41,515 nt of DNA from Lachnospiraceae bacterium UBA7199 (GTDB lineage: Bacteria; Bacillota; Clostridia; Lachnospirales; Lachnospiraceae): positions 1-41,515 of the forward strand of contig DKUR01000014.1 in NCBI GenBank assembly GCA_002490775.1. The letters run 5' to 3'. Position 1 is the first letter of the stretch. Each line of letters begins with the position of its first letter. A program made the position numbers and the translations under genes. Positions 16,055 to 24,214 of the stretch are shown in pieces. The notes under the pieces are model-generated. The model had not been told where the DNA came from, made no database searches, and worked only from the letters and a program-made list of their open reading frames with translations.

Positions 16055-16603
16055 TTAAAATATGTATTTTTTCAACTTGTCAGAGGGCCTTGCGATCACC
16101 GTGCTGTCAAGGAACATGCCACGGTCTCCAGTTTCCCCCTTCGCCTTGTCAATGGCTGCCTGTACCGCAGAAACACTTCCTGTAAGAATCATATAGCTCT
16201 TACCACACATCCCCTTTGCAAGGCGGAGCTCAATTAACTCTACGATTGCTGTCTTGGCTGCCAAATCCGCTGCCACTATCAAAGCAGCAACATCATAGGT
16301 CTCTAAAATTCCTATTGCATTCACATCTGCTGGCTCCGCTGTCCCATAGATCGCCGGAAAAATAGACTCATGAGGATTTCCCAAGACAAAAGTATCTATC
16401 ACCTTGTCCGCATATCTGCCTTCCGCTCTGTCCACAGATGCCTTTACCGCGCTCAATTCCCCTGTTACAAGTATTACAAACTTACCCGGACAGGTAACTT
16501 CTGCCTGCAGGATTTCCACATCTGCTGCCTTTGCCATTTCATCTGCTGCTGCAAACCCTGTAGATACCGTTGTTATTTCCACCATACCAATTGCTTTGGC
16601 CAT
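16055..16603 (-). CDS. pduT: PduT-like tandem BMC shell protein
   Basis: The 182-aa protein has two BMC domains in tandem (about residues 3-85 and 95-178) and forms pseudo-hexameric trimers in the shell. Cys38, in the VTCPGKF pore loop, is at the position that holds the pore 4Fe-4S cluster in Salmonella PduT. The next gene upstream encodes PduS, its usual electron partner. The two should carry electrons through the shell so that cofactors inside can be recycled. The gap to pduS is four bases. Confidence 0.94.
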   Translation of the reverse strand: MAKAIGMVEITTVSTGFAAADEMAKAADVEILQAEVTCPGKFVILVTGELSAVKASVDRAEGRYADKVIDTFVLGNPHESIFPAIYGTAEPADVNAIGILETYDVAALIVAADLAAKTAIVELIELRLAKGMCGKSYMILTGSVSAVQAAIDKAKGETGDRGMFLDSTVIARPSDKLKKYIF

Positions 16604-16607
16604 CTTT

Positions 16608-17936
16608 TTATCCCTTCTCCCTTACGATTACTTCTTTTTCGTTTACTTTTTCTACTATACCGTCAATAGAACAATGAATTGCTACACTTAACCCCTCTGC
16701 TGCATTTGCAATCTTCTGTCCTTTTTTCACCTGTTCACCCATCTTTACAAAGGGGACTGCCGGTGCACCAATATGCTGACTCATTTGAATCTTCACATAT
16801 TTTGTGGTGGGCGTTGTATCAATAAAGGGGGCTGGGACATCATAGGAATACAACCCCAGCTTTGCCTTCAGTCTCTTGACAGGAACCTTTTTCAATTCTC
16901 TGTCGGGAACCACATCCTTTACCTGCGGATTTTCATTCCGTATTCCCGCCGTCCGAAGGCCATTTTTAAATTCTGCAATCACACTTCTGGGTGAAAGTCC
17001 TTGTGGACATGCATAATTTTCACATAGTCCGCAGCTGCTGCAATATGCAGTATTTGTATAAACAGACAAATCACTGGTATCATGATTTGCCAGCGCCCTC
17101 ATCACCCGGTGAGGTTCAATGGGATGTCCAAGGGCATGCCTTGGGCACATTTCCGTACAGGTTCTGCACTGACAGCAGGAAGAAGCCGCACGCTTTTTTT
17201 CTATGCTTAAATTTTTATTCATACGCCTTACCAGTTTATGATCTTCCGGTAAAATGATAATGGCATTTGTTGTCTTCGTTATAACAGTATTTTCCGTTCC
17301 CAGTTTTCCCATCATTGGTCCGCCCATGACATAAGCCGGATGCTTAGCAGTCACCTTCCCGGCAAGTGAAATTGCTTCCTTTACTGTTGTCCCCAAAGGA
17401 ATCCTCACGGTAAGGGGATGGTCGATTTCTCCAACAATGGATACAAGCTTGTTTGTAACTGGTATCTGCATATGTACCGCACGGTACAAATTATACATAG
17501 TTTCCGTATTATACACTACCACATTTTCATCAATAGGGATTCCTCCCGGTTTAATCACACGGCCTGTAGCCTCATAAATAAGAATCACTTCATCCCCCAT
17601 AGGATAAGTGGCACGTACCGCACAGACTCTTATCCTGGGATAATCTTTAATGACCTCATTAATGATTCGAATCGTGTTTATATGTGTATCTTTAACCCCA
17701 ATGACTGCTTCCTTTGCACCAAGTGTTTCCCTCACTTCATCCAGCATCTGAATAATTTCTTCCGCATGAGCAGCAAGGAGCTGTCTGTGCAGTTTTAAAA
17801 GAGGTTCACATTCTACACAATTTAAAATTACTGTATCTGCTTTTTCTGTCATTTTGGCGTAGGAAGGAAAGCCGGCGCCGCCGGCTCCCACCACACCATA
17901 TTCTCTTGCGATTTCTTTCAGTTCATTTATCAGCAT
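16608..17936 (-). CDS. pduS: PduS-like RnfC-type flavin/4Fe-4S protein
   Basis: The 442-aa protein belongs to the RnfC-like PduS family. It has an N-terminal glycine-rich NADH/flavin region (GVVGAGGAGFPSYAKM), an SLBB domain in the middle (about residues 160-210), and two 4Fe-4S motifs near 255-310 (CCQCRTCTEMCP and CSSCGLCENYACP). A biotinyl-like barrel closes the C-terminus. It links NADH or flavin to the shell cluster of PduT. Cob(III)alamin reduction, the role in B12-dependent pdu systems, is not needed here because the dehydratase uses no B12. General redox balance is more likely. Confidence 0.92.
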   Translation of the reverse strand: MLINELKEIAREYGVVGAGGAGFPSYAKMTEKADTVILNCVECEPLLKLHRQLLAAHAEEIIQMLDEVRETLGAKEAVIGVKDTHINTIRIINEVIKDYPRIRVCAVRATYPMGDEVILIYEATGRVIKPGGIPIDENVVVYNTETMYNLYRAVHMQIPVTNKLVSIVGEIDHPLTVRIPLGTTVKEAISLAGKVTAKHPAYVMGGPMMGKLGTENTVITKTTNAIIILPEDHKLVRRMNKNLSIEKKRAASSCCQCRTCTEMCPRHALGHPIEPHRVMRALANHDTSDLSVYTNTAYCSSCGLCENYACPQGLSPRSVIAEFKNGLRTAGIRNENPQVKDVVPDRELKKVPVKRLKAKLGLYSYDVPAPFIDTTPTTKYVKIQMSQHIGAPAVPFVKMGEQVKKGQKIANAAEGLSVAIHCSIDGIVEKVNEKEVIVREKG

Positions 17937-17942
17937 GACGAT

Positions 17943-18212
17943 TTATTTACTCCAATCCTGTCCCTCATCAATAATTCCAACAATTGCCGCATCAACAGGA
18001 GCATCTTCCATATCACATCCGATCCTTGCTGCGGAGCCCTGCGCCACAAGCACATACTCCCCAATCCCTGCTCCTATAATGTCAATTGCAACAATCTGCT
18101 GATTAAAAGCCCTCATTGTCTCCACCGGCTCTACAATCATAAATTTGTTTCCAACCAGCTTTTCACTTTTTCTGGTGGAAAATAAACTTCCTACTACTTT
18201 TCCAATTATCAT
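17943..18212 (-). CDS. eutN: EutN/CcmL-type BMC vertex protein
   Basis: The 89-aa protein forms pentamers that cap the corners of the shell. It begins MIIGKVVGSLFSTRKSEKLV and contains GAGIGEYVLVAQGSAAR, both typical of the family. The ATG at 18212 is used because AGAGG precedes it by eight bases; the longer frame overlaps pduL with no site. It is the only pentamer gene seen in the locus. Confidence 0.94.
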   Translation of the reverse strand: MIIGKVVGSLFSTRKSEKLVGNKFMIVEPVETMRAFNQQIVAIDIIGAGIGEYVLVAQGSAARIGCDMEDAPVDAAIVGIIDEGQDWSK

Positions 18213-18225
18213 AATGTCAGCCTCT

Positions 18226-18879
18226 TTATATTGTCTGAATAATCGTCGCAAAATCTCCTTGCTTTACCTGGCAGGCATTGGCTTCATCTGTGTCAATATG
18301 CATTTCCAGTGAAAAGGTTTCGTCCACCCGTATTTTCACATTGTCAAGCACTGCACCTCTCTCGTTTCCCATACGGACAGAAACATAATCCCCATCTTTG
18401 AGAGAAACTGCATCAGCCTGCCCCGGCGTCATATGTATATGCCTCGCTGCTACAATACAGCCTTCCTTTAAATAGACAACCCCTTTGGGACCTACAAGTG
18501 CAACTGGTGCCGATCCTGCGGTATCGCCTGATTGACGTAAAGGTGCGTTCACTCCAAGGGTTCTTGCATCTGTTGCAGAAATTTCTACCTGTGATTTGCT
18601 CCTTACAGGTCCTAAAATACGCACATTTTCAATTGCACGGAGTTTTAATCCCACCAGTGTACACTGCTCATTTGCTGCAAACTGCCCGCCCATCAGTTCC
18701 TTTTTTTTCGTAAGCTGGTAGCCTGCACCAAAAAGCTTTTCCACGTCTTCCTGTGTCAGATGAATATGCCTCGCGGATACGCCAACCGGAACTGTCATTC
18801 GATTTTGTCTTTCTTTTGCGCTCTCAATCGTTTGAAGCACCATTCTCGTTATCTGTTCTATGTTGCCGAATCCATCCAT
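18226..18879 (-). CDS. pduL: PduL phosphotransacylase
   Basis: The 217-aa enzyme converts propionyl-CoA and phosphate to propionyl-phosphate and CoA, which recycles CoA inside the shell. It carries the two zinc-binding histidine stretches SARHIHLT and AARHIHMTP, plus EMHIDTDEAN near the end. Residues about 5-20 (GNIEQITRMVLQTIES) look like an amphipathic encapsulation helix before the catalytic part, as in other BMC PduL proteins. No acid kinase gene is present in the window, so ATP from propionyl-phosphate must be made by an enzyme encoded elsewhere. Confidence 0.95.
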   Translation of the reverse strand: MDGFGNIEQITRMVLQTIESAKERQNRMTVPVGVSARHIHLTQEDVEKLFGAGYQLTKKKELMGGQFAANEQCTLVGLKLRAIENVRILGPVRSKSQVEISATDARTLGVNAPLRQSGDTAGSAPVALVGPKGVVYLKEGCIVAARHIHMTPGQADAVSLKDGDYVSVRMGNERGAVLDNVKIRVDETFSLEMHIDTDEANACQVKQGDFATIIQTI

Positions 18880-18880
18880 A

Positions 18881-19174
18881 TTATTTTGCCTCCGGCAATA
18901 CCTTCGGTAAAATCATTTCCACATCACCATGAGGTCTGGGAATTACATGGGTTGCAATCAGTTCTCCAAGTTCGCCTGCTCTGCTTGCACCTGCCTCCAC
19001 AGAAGATTTTACTGCTCCAACGTCTCCACGTACCATTACGGTTACCAATCCGGAACCGATTTTTTCTGTTCCAATCAATGTTACATTTGCTGCCTTGCAC
19101 ATTGCATCTGCTGCCTCAATTGCTGCAACAAGACCTCTGGTTTCTACCATTCCCAATGCTTCTAATGATGCCAT
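18881..19174 (-). CDS. PduA/PduJ-type BMC-H shell protein
   Basis: The 97-aa single BMC domain forms the hexameric tiles of the shell facets. It shows the family core ALGMVETRGLVAAIEAADAM and VMVRGDVGAVKSSV. It is very similar to the 93-aa paralogue at 19614-19895, so the two arose by duplication. AGGAGG lies just before the start. Confidence 0.95.
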   Translation of the reverse strand: MASLEALGMVETRGLVAAIEAADAMCKAANVTLIGTEKIGSGLVTVMVRGDVGAVKSSVEAGASRAGELGELIATHVIPRPHGDVEMILPKVLPEAK

Positions 19175-19202
19175 AATATTTTCCTCCTGTTTTCACTTTC
19201 TT

Positions 19203-19598
19203 TTATTTCTTGTTATTATTGCTTTTACTGCTTTTGTGGGCAGGTTTTTCTTTCGGCACGAAATCCGGTGGATCCTCACCCAGCATTTTTGCTTCCGAAG
19301 ATGGCTCCTGCTTTCCTTTAAAGCGGCTGGCCGACAATTCTACCATTTTGACAATCTCCGGATGAGGGTTTGGAATCACACCGGCTGCTGCAGGCTTTTT
19401 CAAAGCCTTGGTGCTTCCGGCTTCAATGGCCTGTTGTACTGCCGATACATCCCCTTCCACCACCAGAGTTACCAGCCTTCCTCCAAGCTTACGCTCCCAT
19501 GTGGCTAAAGTCACATTTGCTGCTTTACACATAATGTCCAATGCGTCCATAGCCGCCACAACTCCGGTAATCTCTATGAATCCATATGCATTGCTCAT
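19203..19598 (-). CDS. BMC-H shell protein with a basic disordered tail
   Basis: The 131-aa protein has one BMC domain (residues about 3-90) followed by about 40 residues rich in Lys, Pro and Ser, ending in HKSSKSNNNKK. This recalls PduK/EutK, which also carry extra C-terminal parts. Here the tail has no cysteines and no clear fold. It could bind other cargo, nucleic acid or the positioning proteins encoded nearby; none of this is shown. It lies in the middle of the shell gene block. Confidence 0.9.
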   Translation of the reverse strand: MSNAYGFIEITGVVAAMDALDIMCKAANVTLATWERKLGGRLVTLVVEGDVSAVQQAIEAGSTKALKKPAAAGVIPNPHPEIVKMVELSASRFKGKQEPSSEAKMLGEDPPDFVPKEKPAHKSSKSNNNKK

Positions 19599-19613
19599 GC
19601 CCTTCTCCTATTT

Positions 19614-19895
19614 TTATTCTTTAAATTTGGGAAGAATCTTCTCCACATCACTGTGTGGTCTGGGTATTACATGTGTGGCAACCAGCTCACCCAATTTGCT
19701 TGCTGCATTTGTTCCTGCCTCAACTGCTGCATTAACAGCACCTACATCGCCGCGTACCATTACAGTTACCAGACCGGAACCAATCTTTTCCGTTCCAATC
19801 AAAACAACCTCCGCTGCTTTTGTCATTGCATCTGCTGCCTCAATTGCTGCAGTAAGTCCTCTTGTCTCTACCATTCCCAATGCTTCCTGTGACAT
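19614..19895 (-). CDS. PduA/PduJ-type BMC-H shell protein
   Basis: The 93-aa single-domain shell protein is a close paralogue of the 97-aa one downstream (shared stretches LIGTEKIGSGLVTVMVRGDV and LGEL-ATHVIPRPH). It should form major hexameric facets and the small pore for propanediol. AAGGAGG precedes the start. Confidence 0.95.
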   Translation of the reverse strand: MSQEALGMVETRGLTAAIEAADAMTKAAEVVLIGTEKIGSGLVTVMVRGDVGAVNAAVEAGTNAASKLGELVATHVIPRPHSDVEKILPKFKE

Positions 19896-19919
19896 TTTTT
19901 GTCCTCCTTTTTTATCTGA

Positions 19920-20249
19920 TTAATTTTTATCAAGTGCGCTGATTTTCAGCATTTTTTCTGTATCCTGCGCAGGTCTTGGAATTATGTGCTTACACACAAC
20001 TCCCGTATTTGCCAGGGCAACCTTTTCAGCAGCCCTCATTGCTTCTTCCACATCCGCAACACTGCCTCTGAATTTGACTGTGACCAAAAGCGGCACCGGA
20101 AGAGAATCCGCATTGGCCGGTTTGTTTTTATCAAATACCTCCAGACGGACATTGGCCGCCTTACAGCCTGCGTCAGCGGCAAGAAAGGCACACACAAGGC
20201 CATATACCTCTATAAGTCCTACCGCTTCATGCGATGTCATTTCTCCCAT
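19920..20249 (-). CDS. Divergent BMC-H shell protein with an internal insert
   Basis: The 109-aa BMC protein differs from the PduA-like pair. After the first helix it carries a longer, polar loop (EVFDKNKPANADSLPVPLL) in place of the short strand turn. It keeps the second half ending in IIPRPAQDTEKML. It should still form hexamers, but with a changed face or pore. It is the first of the four shell genes after the alcohol dehydrogenase. Confidence 0.9.
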   Translation of the reverse strand: MGEMTSHEAVGLIEVYGLVCAFLAADAGCKAANVRLEVFDKNKPANADSLPVPLLVTVKFRGSVADVEEAMRAAEKVALANTGVVCKHIIPRPAQDTEKMLKISALDKN

Positions 20250-20269
20250 GAATTATTCCTTTCCGGCAA

Positions 20270-21484
20270 CTACTTGTTTACAATTGCTATTTTAAGTCCA
20301 GTCATTGCAAGATTTGTTTTTAGAGCCTCATTAATCTGCTCAAGGGGATATCTGTGAGTAATGAGTTCGGAAAGGGGAAGCCCGATTCCTTTTGCTCTCT
20401 TTAAGAAATCAAATGTAGTTGCATAATCTCTTAATGTATATACCCAGGAACCCACTAAAGTAATTTCCTTAGAACACAAATCAAAATGAGGATTGATGGT
20501 TGCATCGCCGCCATTTACAAAAAAGCCCAATTCACAAAGCCCGCCGCCATTACGGATAAATTTATAAATATTAGCGTGTGCTGCCGGATTTCCGGTACAT
20601 TGGAATGCAAAATCTGCCAGATGTCCGTCAAAGGAATCTTTTACTGCACCTGTCAGCGCCTCGATTCCCTGAAAATCCTTAAAGCTGACCGTATGGCTTG
20701 CTCCAAGTCTCTTTGCAAAATCCAATCTCATTTGATTTCCATCAACTGCCGTAATGTTTTCAATTCCAAGAGTGCGGAGTACTGCAATACAGATCAATCC
20801 AATCGGACCACATCCCTGTACAACTACACGGCTGTTAAAACGCAGGATACCCGTAGTTTTTGCTCTCTCCACCGCATGAACTAAAACAGCACAAGGTTCA
20901 ATTAAAATTCTGGAATCCAGATCCAGATCACTTACATTAAAAATAGTCGAACCACCCCGAACCAGTATGTAATCGGCAAACCAGCCATTTAAATGTATGT
21001 CATCATCGGGAAGAAGCCCATATACATCTGCCTCACCTACATTCTGCTTATTTAAGTCAAACATAGTAATTTCAGGATTGTCTTTGAAAATCATGCAGGT
21101 TACCACCTTATCCCCCAGATGAAGATCTTTACCGGCACTATCCTTTTTCACATTTTTTCCCATTTTTACAATCTCGCCTGTTCCTTCATGTCCCAAGGCC
21201 ACCGGAATCAGGCTAAAAGGATCTCTCTTAAACTCATGTGCATCCGTTCCACAGACGCCGCATCCCTCTACTTTAACCAGAATATCATCATCGCCCACCT
21301 CTGGCATGGGAAATTCTTTTACTTCGAATTTCTCAAGAGCAGTCAACATTGCCACATGAGCTGTTTTGGGGATACTTCTCCCGCCACTGCTTTCTTTGGC
21401 TGCCGGAACAGATGCGCCGCTTCCTGACATCTGATCTAAAATCTGCTTGACAATCAGCTCAAGCTCTTTCTCATTTACTGCCAT
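20270..21484 (-). CDS. BMC-targeted zinc alcohol dehydrogenase (MDR family)
   Basis: The 404-aa enzyme begins with an amphipathic encapsulation helix at residues about 4-19 (NEKELELIVKQILDQM) and a Gly/Ser linker. A medium-chain dehydrogenase follows. The catalytic zinc site is Cys78 (GVCGTD) with His99-Glu100, and the NAD(H) motif is QGCGPIGL near residue 223. The four-cysteine structural zinc loop is missing. It should reduce aldehydes with NADH: propionaldehyde to propanol and possibly lactaldehyde to propanediol. It replaces the iron-type PduQ of enteric pdu operons. No FucO-type lactaldehyde reductase is present, which supports a double role. Confidence 0.9.
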   Translation of the reverse strand: MAVNEKELELIVKQILDQMSGSGASVPAAKESSGGRSIPKTAHVAMLTALEKFEVKEFPMPEVGDDDILVKVEGCGVCGTDAHEFKRDPFSLIPVALGHEGTGEIVKMGKNVKKDSAGKDLHLGDKVVTCMIFKDNPEITMFDLNKQNVGEADVYGLLPDDDIHLNGWFADYILVRGGSTIFNVSDLDLDSRILIEPCAVLVHAVERAKTTGILRFNSRVVVQGCGPIGLICIAVLRTLGIENITAVDGNQMRLDFAKRLGASHTVSFKDFQGIEALTGAVKDSFDGHLADFAFQCTGNPAAHANIYKFIRNGGGLCELGFFVNGGDATINPHFDLCSKEITLVGSWVYTLRDYATTFDFLKRAKGIGLPLSELITHRYPLEQINEALKTNLAMTGLKIAIVNK

Positions 21485-21520
21485 CTAATTTCTCCTTTAA
21501 TCATTTCTATTCAACTTTTA

Positions 21521-22912
21521 TTACCGGATACAAAGGCTGTCTGACATAGTACAGCGTCTTCTCTTTGTAAATGTCTGTGCGCTTGTCAGGCCTTCACCGG
21601 TTCTGGACGCAATCGTGAAGGTACAATACCCTTCGCCGCCATATCCCAGTGCCGCATAACTGGGCCCATTTTTTACAAGGATTGCCGTGTCAATTGCTTT
21701 TGCATATGTAGTAATGTTATCCACGTTTTTGGAATGAATATGAGCGGAATGGCGGTTTCCATGTTCAAGCCAGACTGCTGTCTCCACTCCTTCTTCAAAA
21801 CTCTTTACTCTCACCACGCCGAGAATCGGCATCATCAACTCTGTTGCAATAAGCGGATGCTCCTTAGGGCCTTCAAACACAATGCATCTGATTTCCGGTC
21901 CTACTTCCACACCGACCATGGAAAGAAGCGTTCTTGCATCACGTCCTACACACTTCCTGTTGAGGGCTCCCTTAGGGGTAATCACTGTTGCGGTAAGTTT
22001 ATCCTGAATTTCTTTACTTGCAAGATAACAGCCATTTTCTGAAATCAAGTAATTCATCAGTTCATCAGCAATTCCATCTAAAGCCACGATTTCCTTCTCC
22101 GCAATGCAGGGAAGATTATTATCAAAAGTACATCCGTTTACAATATCCTTTGCTGCCTTACGCACGTCTGCTGTCTCATCAACTAAAGCAGGGGGATTCC
22201 CGGCACCGGCACCAATTGCCCTTTTCCCTGAGGAAAGAACTGCTGTTACCACACCCGGACCTCCGGTTGCAACAAGAAGAGGAATTGCAGGATGTTTCAT
22301 CATAATTGCACTTGTTTCCATAGTGGGCACTTCCACTGTAACAGCAATGTTATCCGGCCCTCCCGCTTCAAGTGAAGCCTCGTTGATCATGTTAATTGTG
22401 TATATCGTTGTTTTCTTTGCATTTGGGTGGGGATTGAATACTACCGTATTTCCACCTGCAATCATTCCAATAGAATTACAGATAACTGTTTCTGATGGAT
22501 TCGTCGCCGGTGTAATCGCTCCTATTACTCCAAAAGGCCCCATCTCCACCAATGTAAGCCCTCTGTCACCAGACCATGCAATGGTGTGCAGATCTTCTGT
22601 TCCGGGCGTTTTGTCAGCCGTAAGCTTATGCTTTAATATCTTGTCTCCCACATTACCCATTCCTGTTTCATTAACGCCCATATTTGCAATGATTTCTGCA
22701 TTTTCATGTGTTTTTCTTCTAATTACAGAAATAATTTTTTCTCTCTGATCCAGAGTCATATTGCGGACAACCTTTTGTGCTTCAATGGATGCCTTAATGG
22801 CATCATTCATGTCCTGAAACACACCATGCATTCCCGTTGCCGGGCTGGCTATCTGCATATTTGCCATGACCTTTTGCACAATGTCATGAATCATGCTCTC
22901 GTCTACAGACAC
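21521..22912 (-). CDS. pduP: PduP-type CoA-acylating aldehyde dehydrogenase
   Basis: The 463-aa enzyme oxidises propionaldehyde with NAD+ and CoA to propionyl-CoA. Residues about 5-19 (ESMIHDIVQKVMANM) form an encapsulation helix, followed by a Pro/Gly linker. The nucleophile is Cys269 (GCTFDNNLPCIAEKE), and GAGNPP lies just before it. The start is a GTG at 22912, supported by AAAGGAGG seven bases upstream, and overlaps the previous gene by ten bases. With the alcohol dehydrogenase it balances NAD+ and NADH inside the shell. Confidence 0.95.
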   Translation of the reverse strand: MSVDESMIHDIVQKVMANMQIASPATGMHGVFQDMNDAIKASIEAQKVVRNMTLDQREKIISVIRRKTHENAEIIANMGVNETGMGNVGDKILKHKLTADKTPGTEDLHTIAWSGDRGLTLVEMGPFGVIGAITPATNPSETVICNSIGMIAGGNTVVFNPHPNAKKTTIYTINMINEASLEAGGPDNIAVTVEVPTMETSAIMMKHPAIPLLVATGGPGVVTAVLSSGKRAIGAGAGNPPALVDETADVRKAAKDIVNGCTFDNNLPCIAEKEIVALDGIADELMNYLISENGCYLASKEIQDKLTATVITPKGALNRKCVGRDARTLLSMVGVEVGPEIRCIVFEGPKEHPLIATELMMPILGVVRVKSFEEGVETAVWLEHGNRHSAHIHSKNVDNITTYAKAIDTAILVKNGPSYAALGYGGEGYCTFTIASRTGEGLTSAQTFTKRRRCTMSDSLCIR

Positions 22913-23382
22913 GCTATTACCTCCTTTAACCTGGCCCTTCCATAAGCGGCCAATTCTGTATCCTGGGCTGCCGTGCCGCCCGACACTCCCAGTGCTCCTA
23001 TCATAGTTTCCCCTACCATAAGCGGCTCGCCGCCTCCCAATATCATCACCTTGCCTTCATTTGAAAATTGAAGACCGTATAAATCCTGGCCTGGCTGGCA
23101 TAATCGGGATAATTCCTTGGTTGACATCTGAAACGCAGTGGAAGTATATGTTTTGTTAAGCGCCACATCAAAACTTCCATGATAAGCACCGTCCATACAG
23201 TGAACCGCCACCGGCCTGCCAGAGGCATCCGACACGGCAATCACCACCCGCATATCCATTTCCAGGGCTTTTTCTTCCACCATTTCAATCAGTGCCACTG
23301 CCAGCTTTAGCGACATAGCTTCCTTGACAATTGCCTTATCAACCAAATTCTTTACTATTTTTTCAATATATTCATTTTCCAT
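22903..23382 (-). CDS. GlcG/HbpS-like (PduO C-terminal type) BMC protein
   Basis: The 159-aa protein matches the DUF336/GlcG/HbpS fold found at the C-terminus of PduO (VVIAVSDASGRPVAVHCMDG, then GALGVSGGTAAQD at the end). In front lies a short amphipathic helix (EYIEKIVKNLVDKAIV) that looks like an encapsulation signal. The adenosyltransferase half of PduO is absent, which fits a B12-independent dehydratase. Relatives bind heme or protect redox parts; its role here is not settled. Confidence 0.9.
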   Translation of the reverse strand: MENEYIEKIVKNLVDKAIVKEAMSLKLAVALIEMVEEKALEMDMRVVIAVSDASGRPVAVHCMDGAYHGSFDVALNKTYTSTAFQMSTKELSRLCQPGQDLYGLQFSNEGKVMILGGGEPLMVGETMIGALGVSGGTAAQDTELAAYGRARLKEVIACL

Positions 23383-23385
23383 GAA

Positions 23386-24180
23386 TTATTTCCCAAGCTG
23401 CTCCAAAACTTTCTTTGTAATTGCGGCTACCAGTTCCTGACTGTCATCTGCATTCTTTGAAGAGCAGGAACCACAGTTATGACAATTTTCCTTTCCTTTA
23501 TTCAGGCATAAGTCAGCCGGATGACGTCCCGGAAGTCCCATTTTTCTTCTAAGTTCATACAATTTCTGAACATTTTCAGGACTGAATTCCTTTGGTCCGC
23601 CAAGCTGTCTTGCTTTATAAAGCAGTTCTGCATAAAATTCAACAGATTCCATTTTCATATAAGCTGCCAAAAGGTCTGTAGACCATGTAAGTGCACCGTG
23701 GCTTTCAAGAAGCACTGCATCAAAATGCTCTAAATAAGGTTCTACCGCATCGGGAATCTCCATAGTAGAAGGTGTTCCATAAGGTGCAATAGGTACACAG
23801 CCAAGGGCAATTACAGCTTCAGGCATAATAGGCTGTGTCAATGGAATACCTGCGATTGCAAAGCTTGTGGCAAAAGTAGGATGGGCATGTACCACTGCTC
23901 CAACATCAGGTCTCTTCTGATAAACACGCATATGCATCTTTATCTCCGAAGAAGGACGAAATCCTTTATTTGCCTGAATTACCTCTCCCTTTGCATTAAC
24001 CTTACAGATATAATCGGGAGTCATAAACCCCTTTGATACGCCTGTAGGTGTACAAAGAAATTCATTGTCACTTAACTTAACGGAAATATTTCCGTCATTT
24101 GCCGCAACCATGTTGCGGTCATAGATTCGTTTGCCGATGTCACAAATCTGTTTTTTGATTTCATACTCATTTAATGCCAT
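23386..24180 (-). CDS. fucA: L-fuculose-1-phosphate aldolase with C-terminal BMC signal
   Basis: The 264-aa class II aldolase splits L-fuculose-1-phosphate (and possibly L-rhamnulose-1-phosphate) into DHAP and L-lactaldehyde. The zinc ligands Glu79, His98, His100 and His161 have the same spacing as in E. coli FucA. The ATG at 24180 has AGGAG before it. After residue 215 comes an extension: a Cys225-x7-Cys233-x2-Cys236-x2-Cys239 cluster, a Ser/Asp linker, and a final helix DSQELVAAITKKVLEQLG that looks like an encapsulation peptide. The aldolase is thus likely inside the shell, so lactaldehyde would be made there. The cysteine cluster could bind zinc or an Fe-S cluster; this is unknown. Confidence 0.94.
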   Translation of the reverse strand: MALNEYEIKKQICDIGKRIYDRNMVAANDGNISVKLSDNEFLCTPTGVSKGFMTPDYICKVNAKGEVIQANKGFRPSSEIKMHMRVYQKRPDVGAVVHAHPTFATSFAIAGIPLTQPIMPEAVIALGCVPIAPYGTPSTMEIPDAVEPYLEHFDAVLLESHGALTWSTDLLAAYMKMESVEFYAELLYKARQLGGPKEFSPENVQKLYELRRKMGLPGRHPADLCLNKGKENCHNCGSCSSKNADDSQELVAAITKKVLEQLGK

Positions 24181-24214
24181 TTTTTTCTCCTTTTCTTTTT
24201 TATTTATAATAATT

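Noticed and set aside
22104..22748. Long rightward open frame (214 codons) opposite pduP
   Set aside because: It mirrors the well-supported aldehyde dehydrogenase, and no promoter or ribosome site goes with it.
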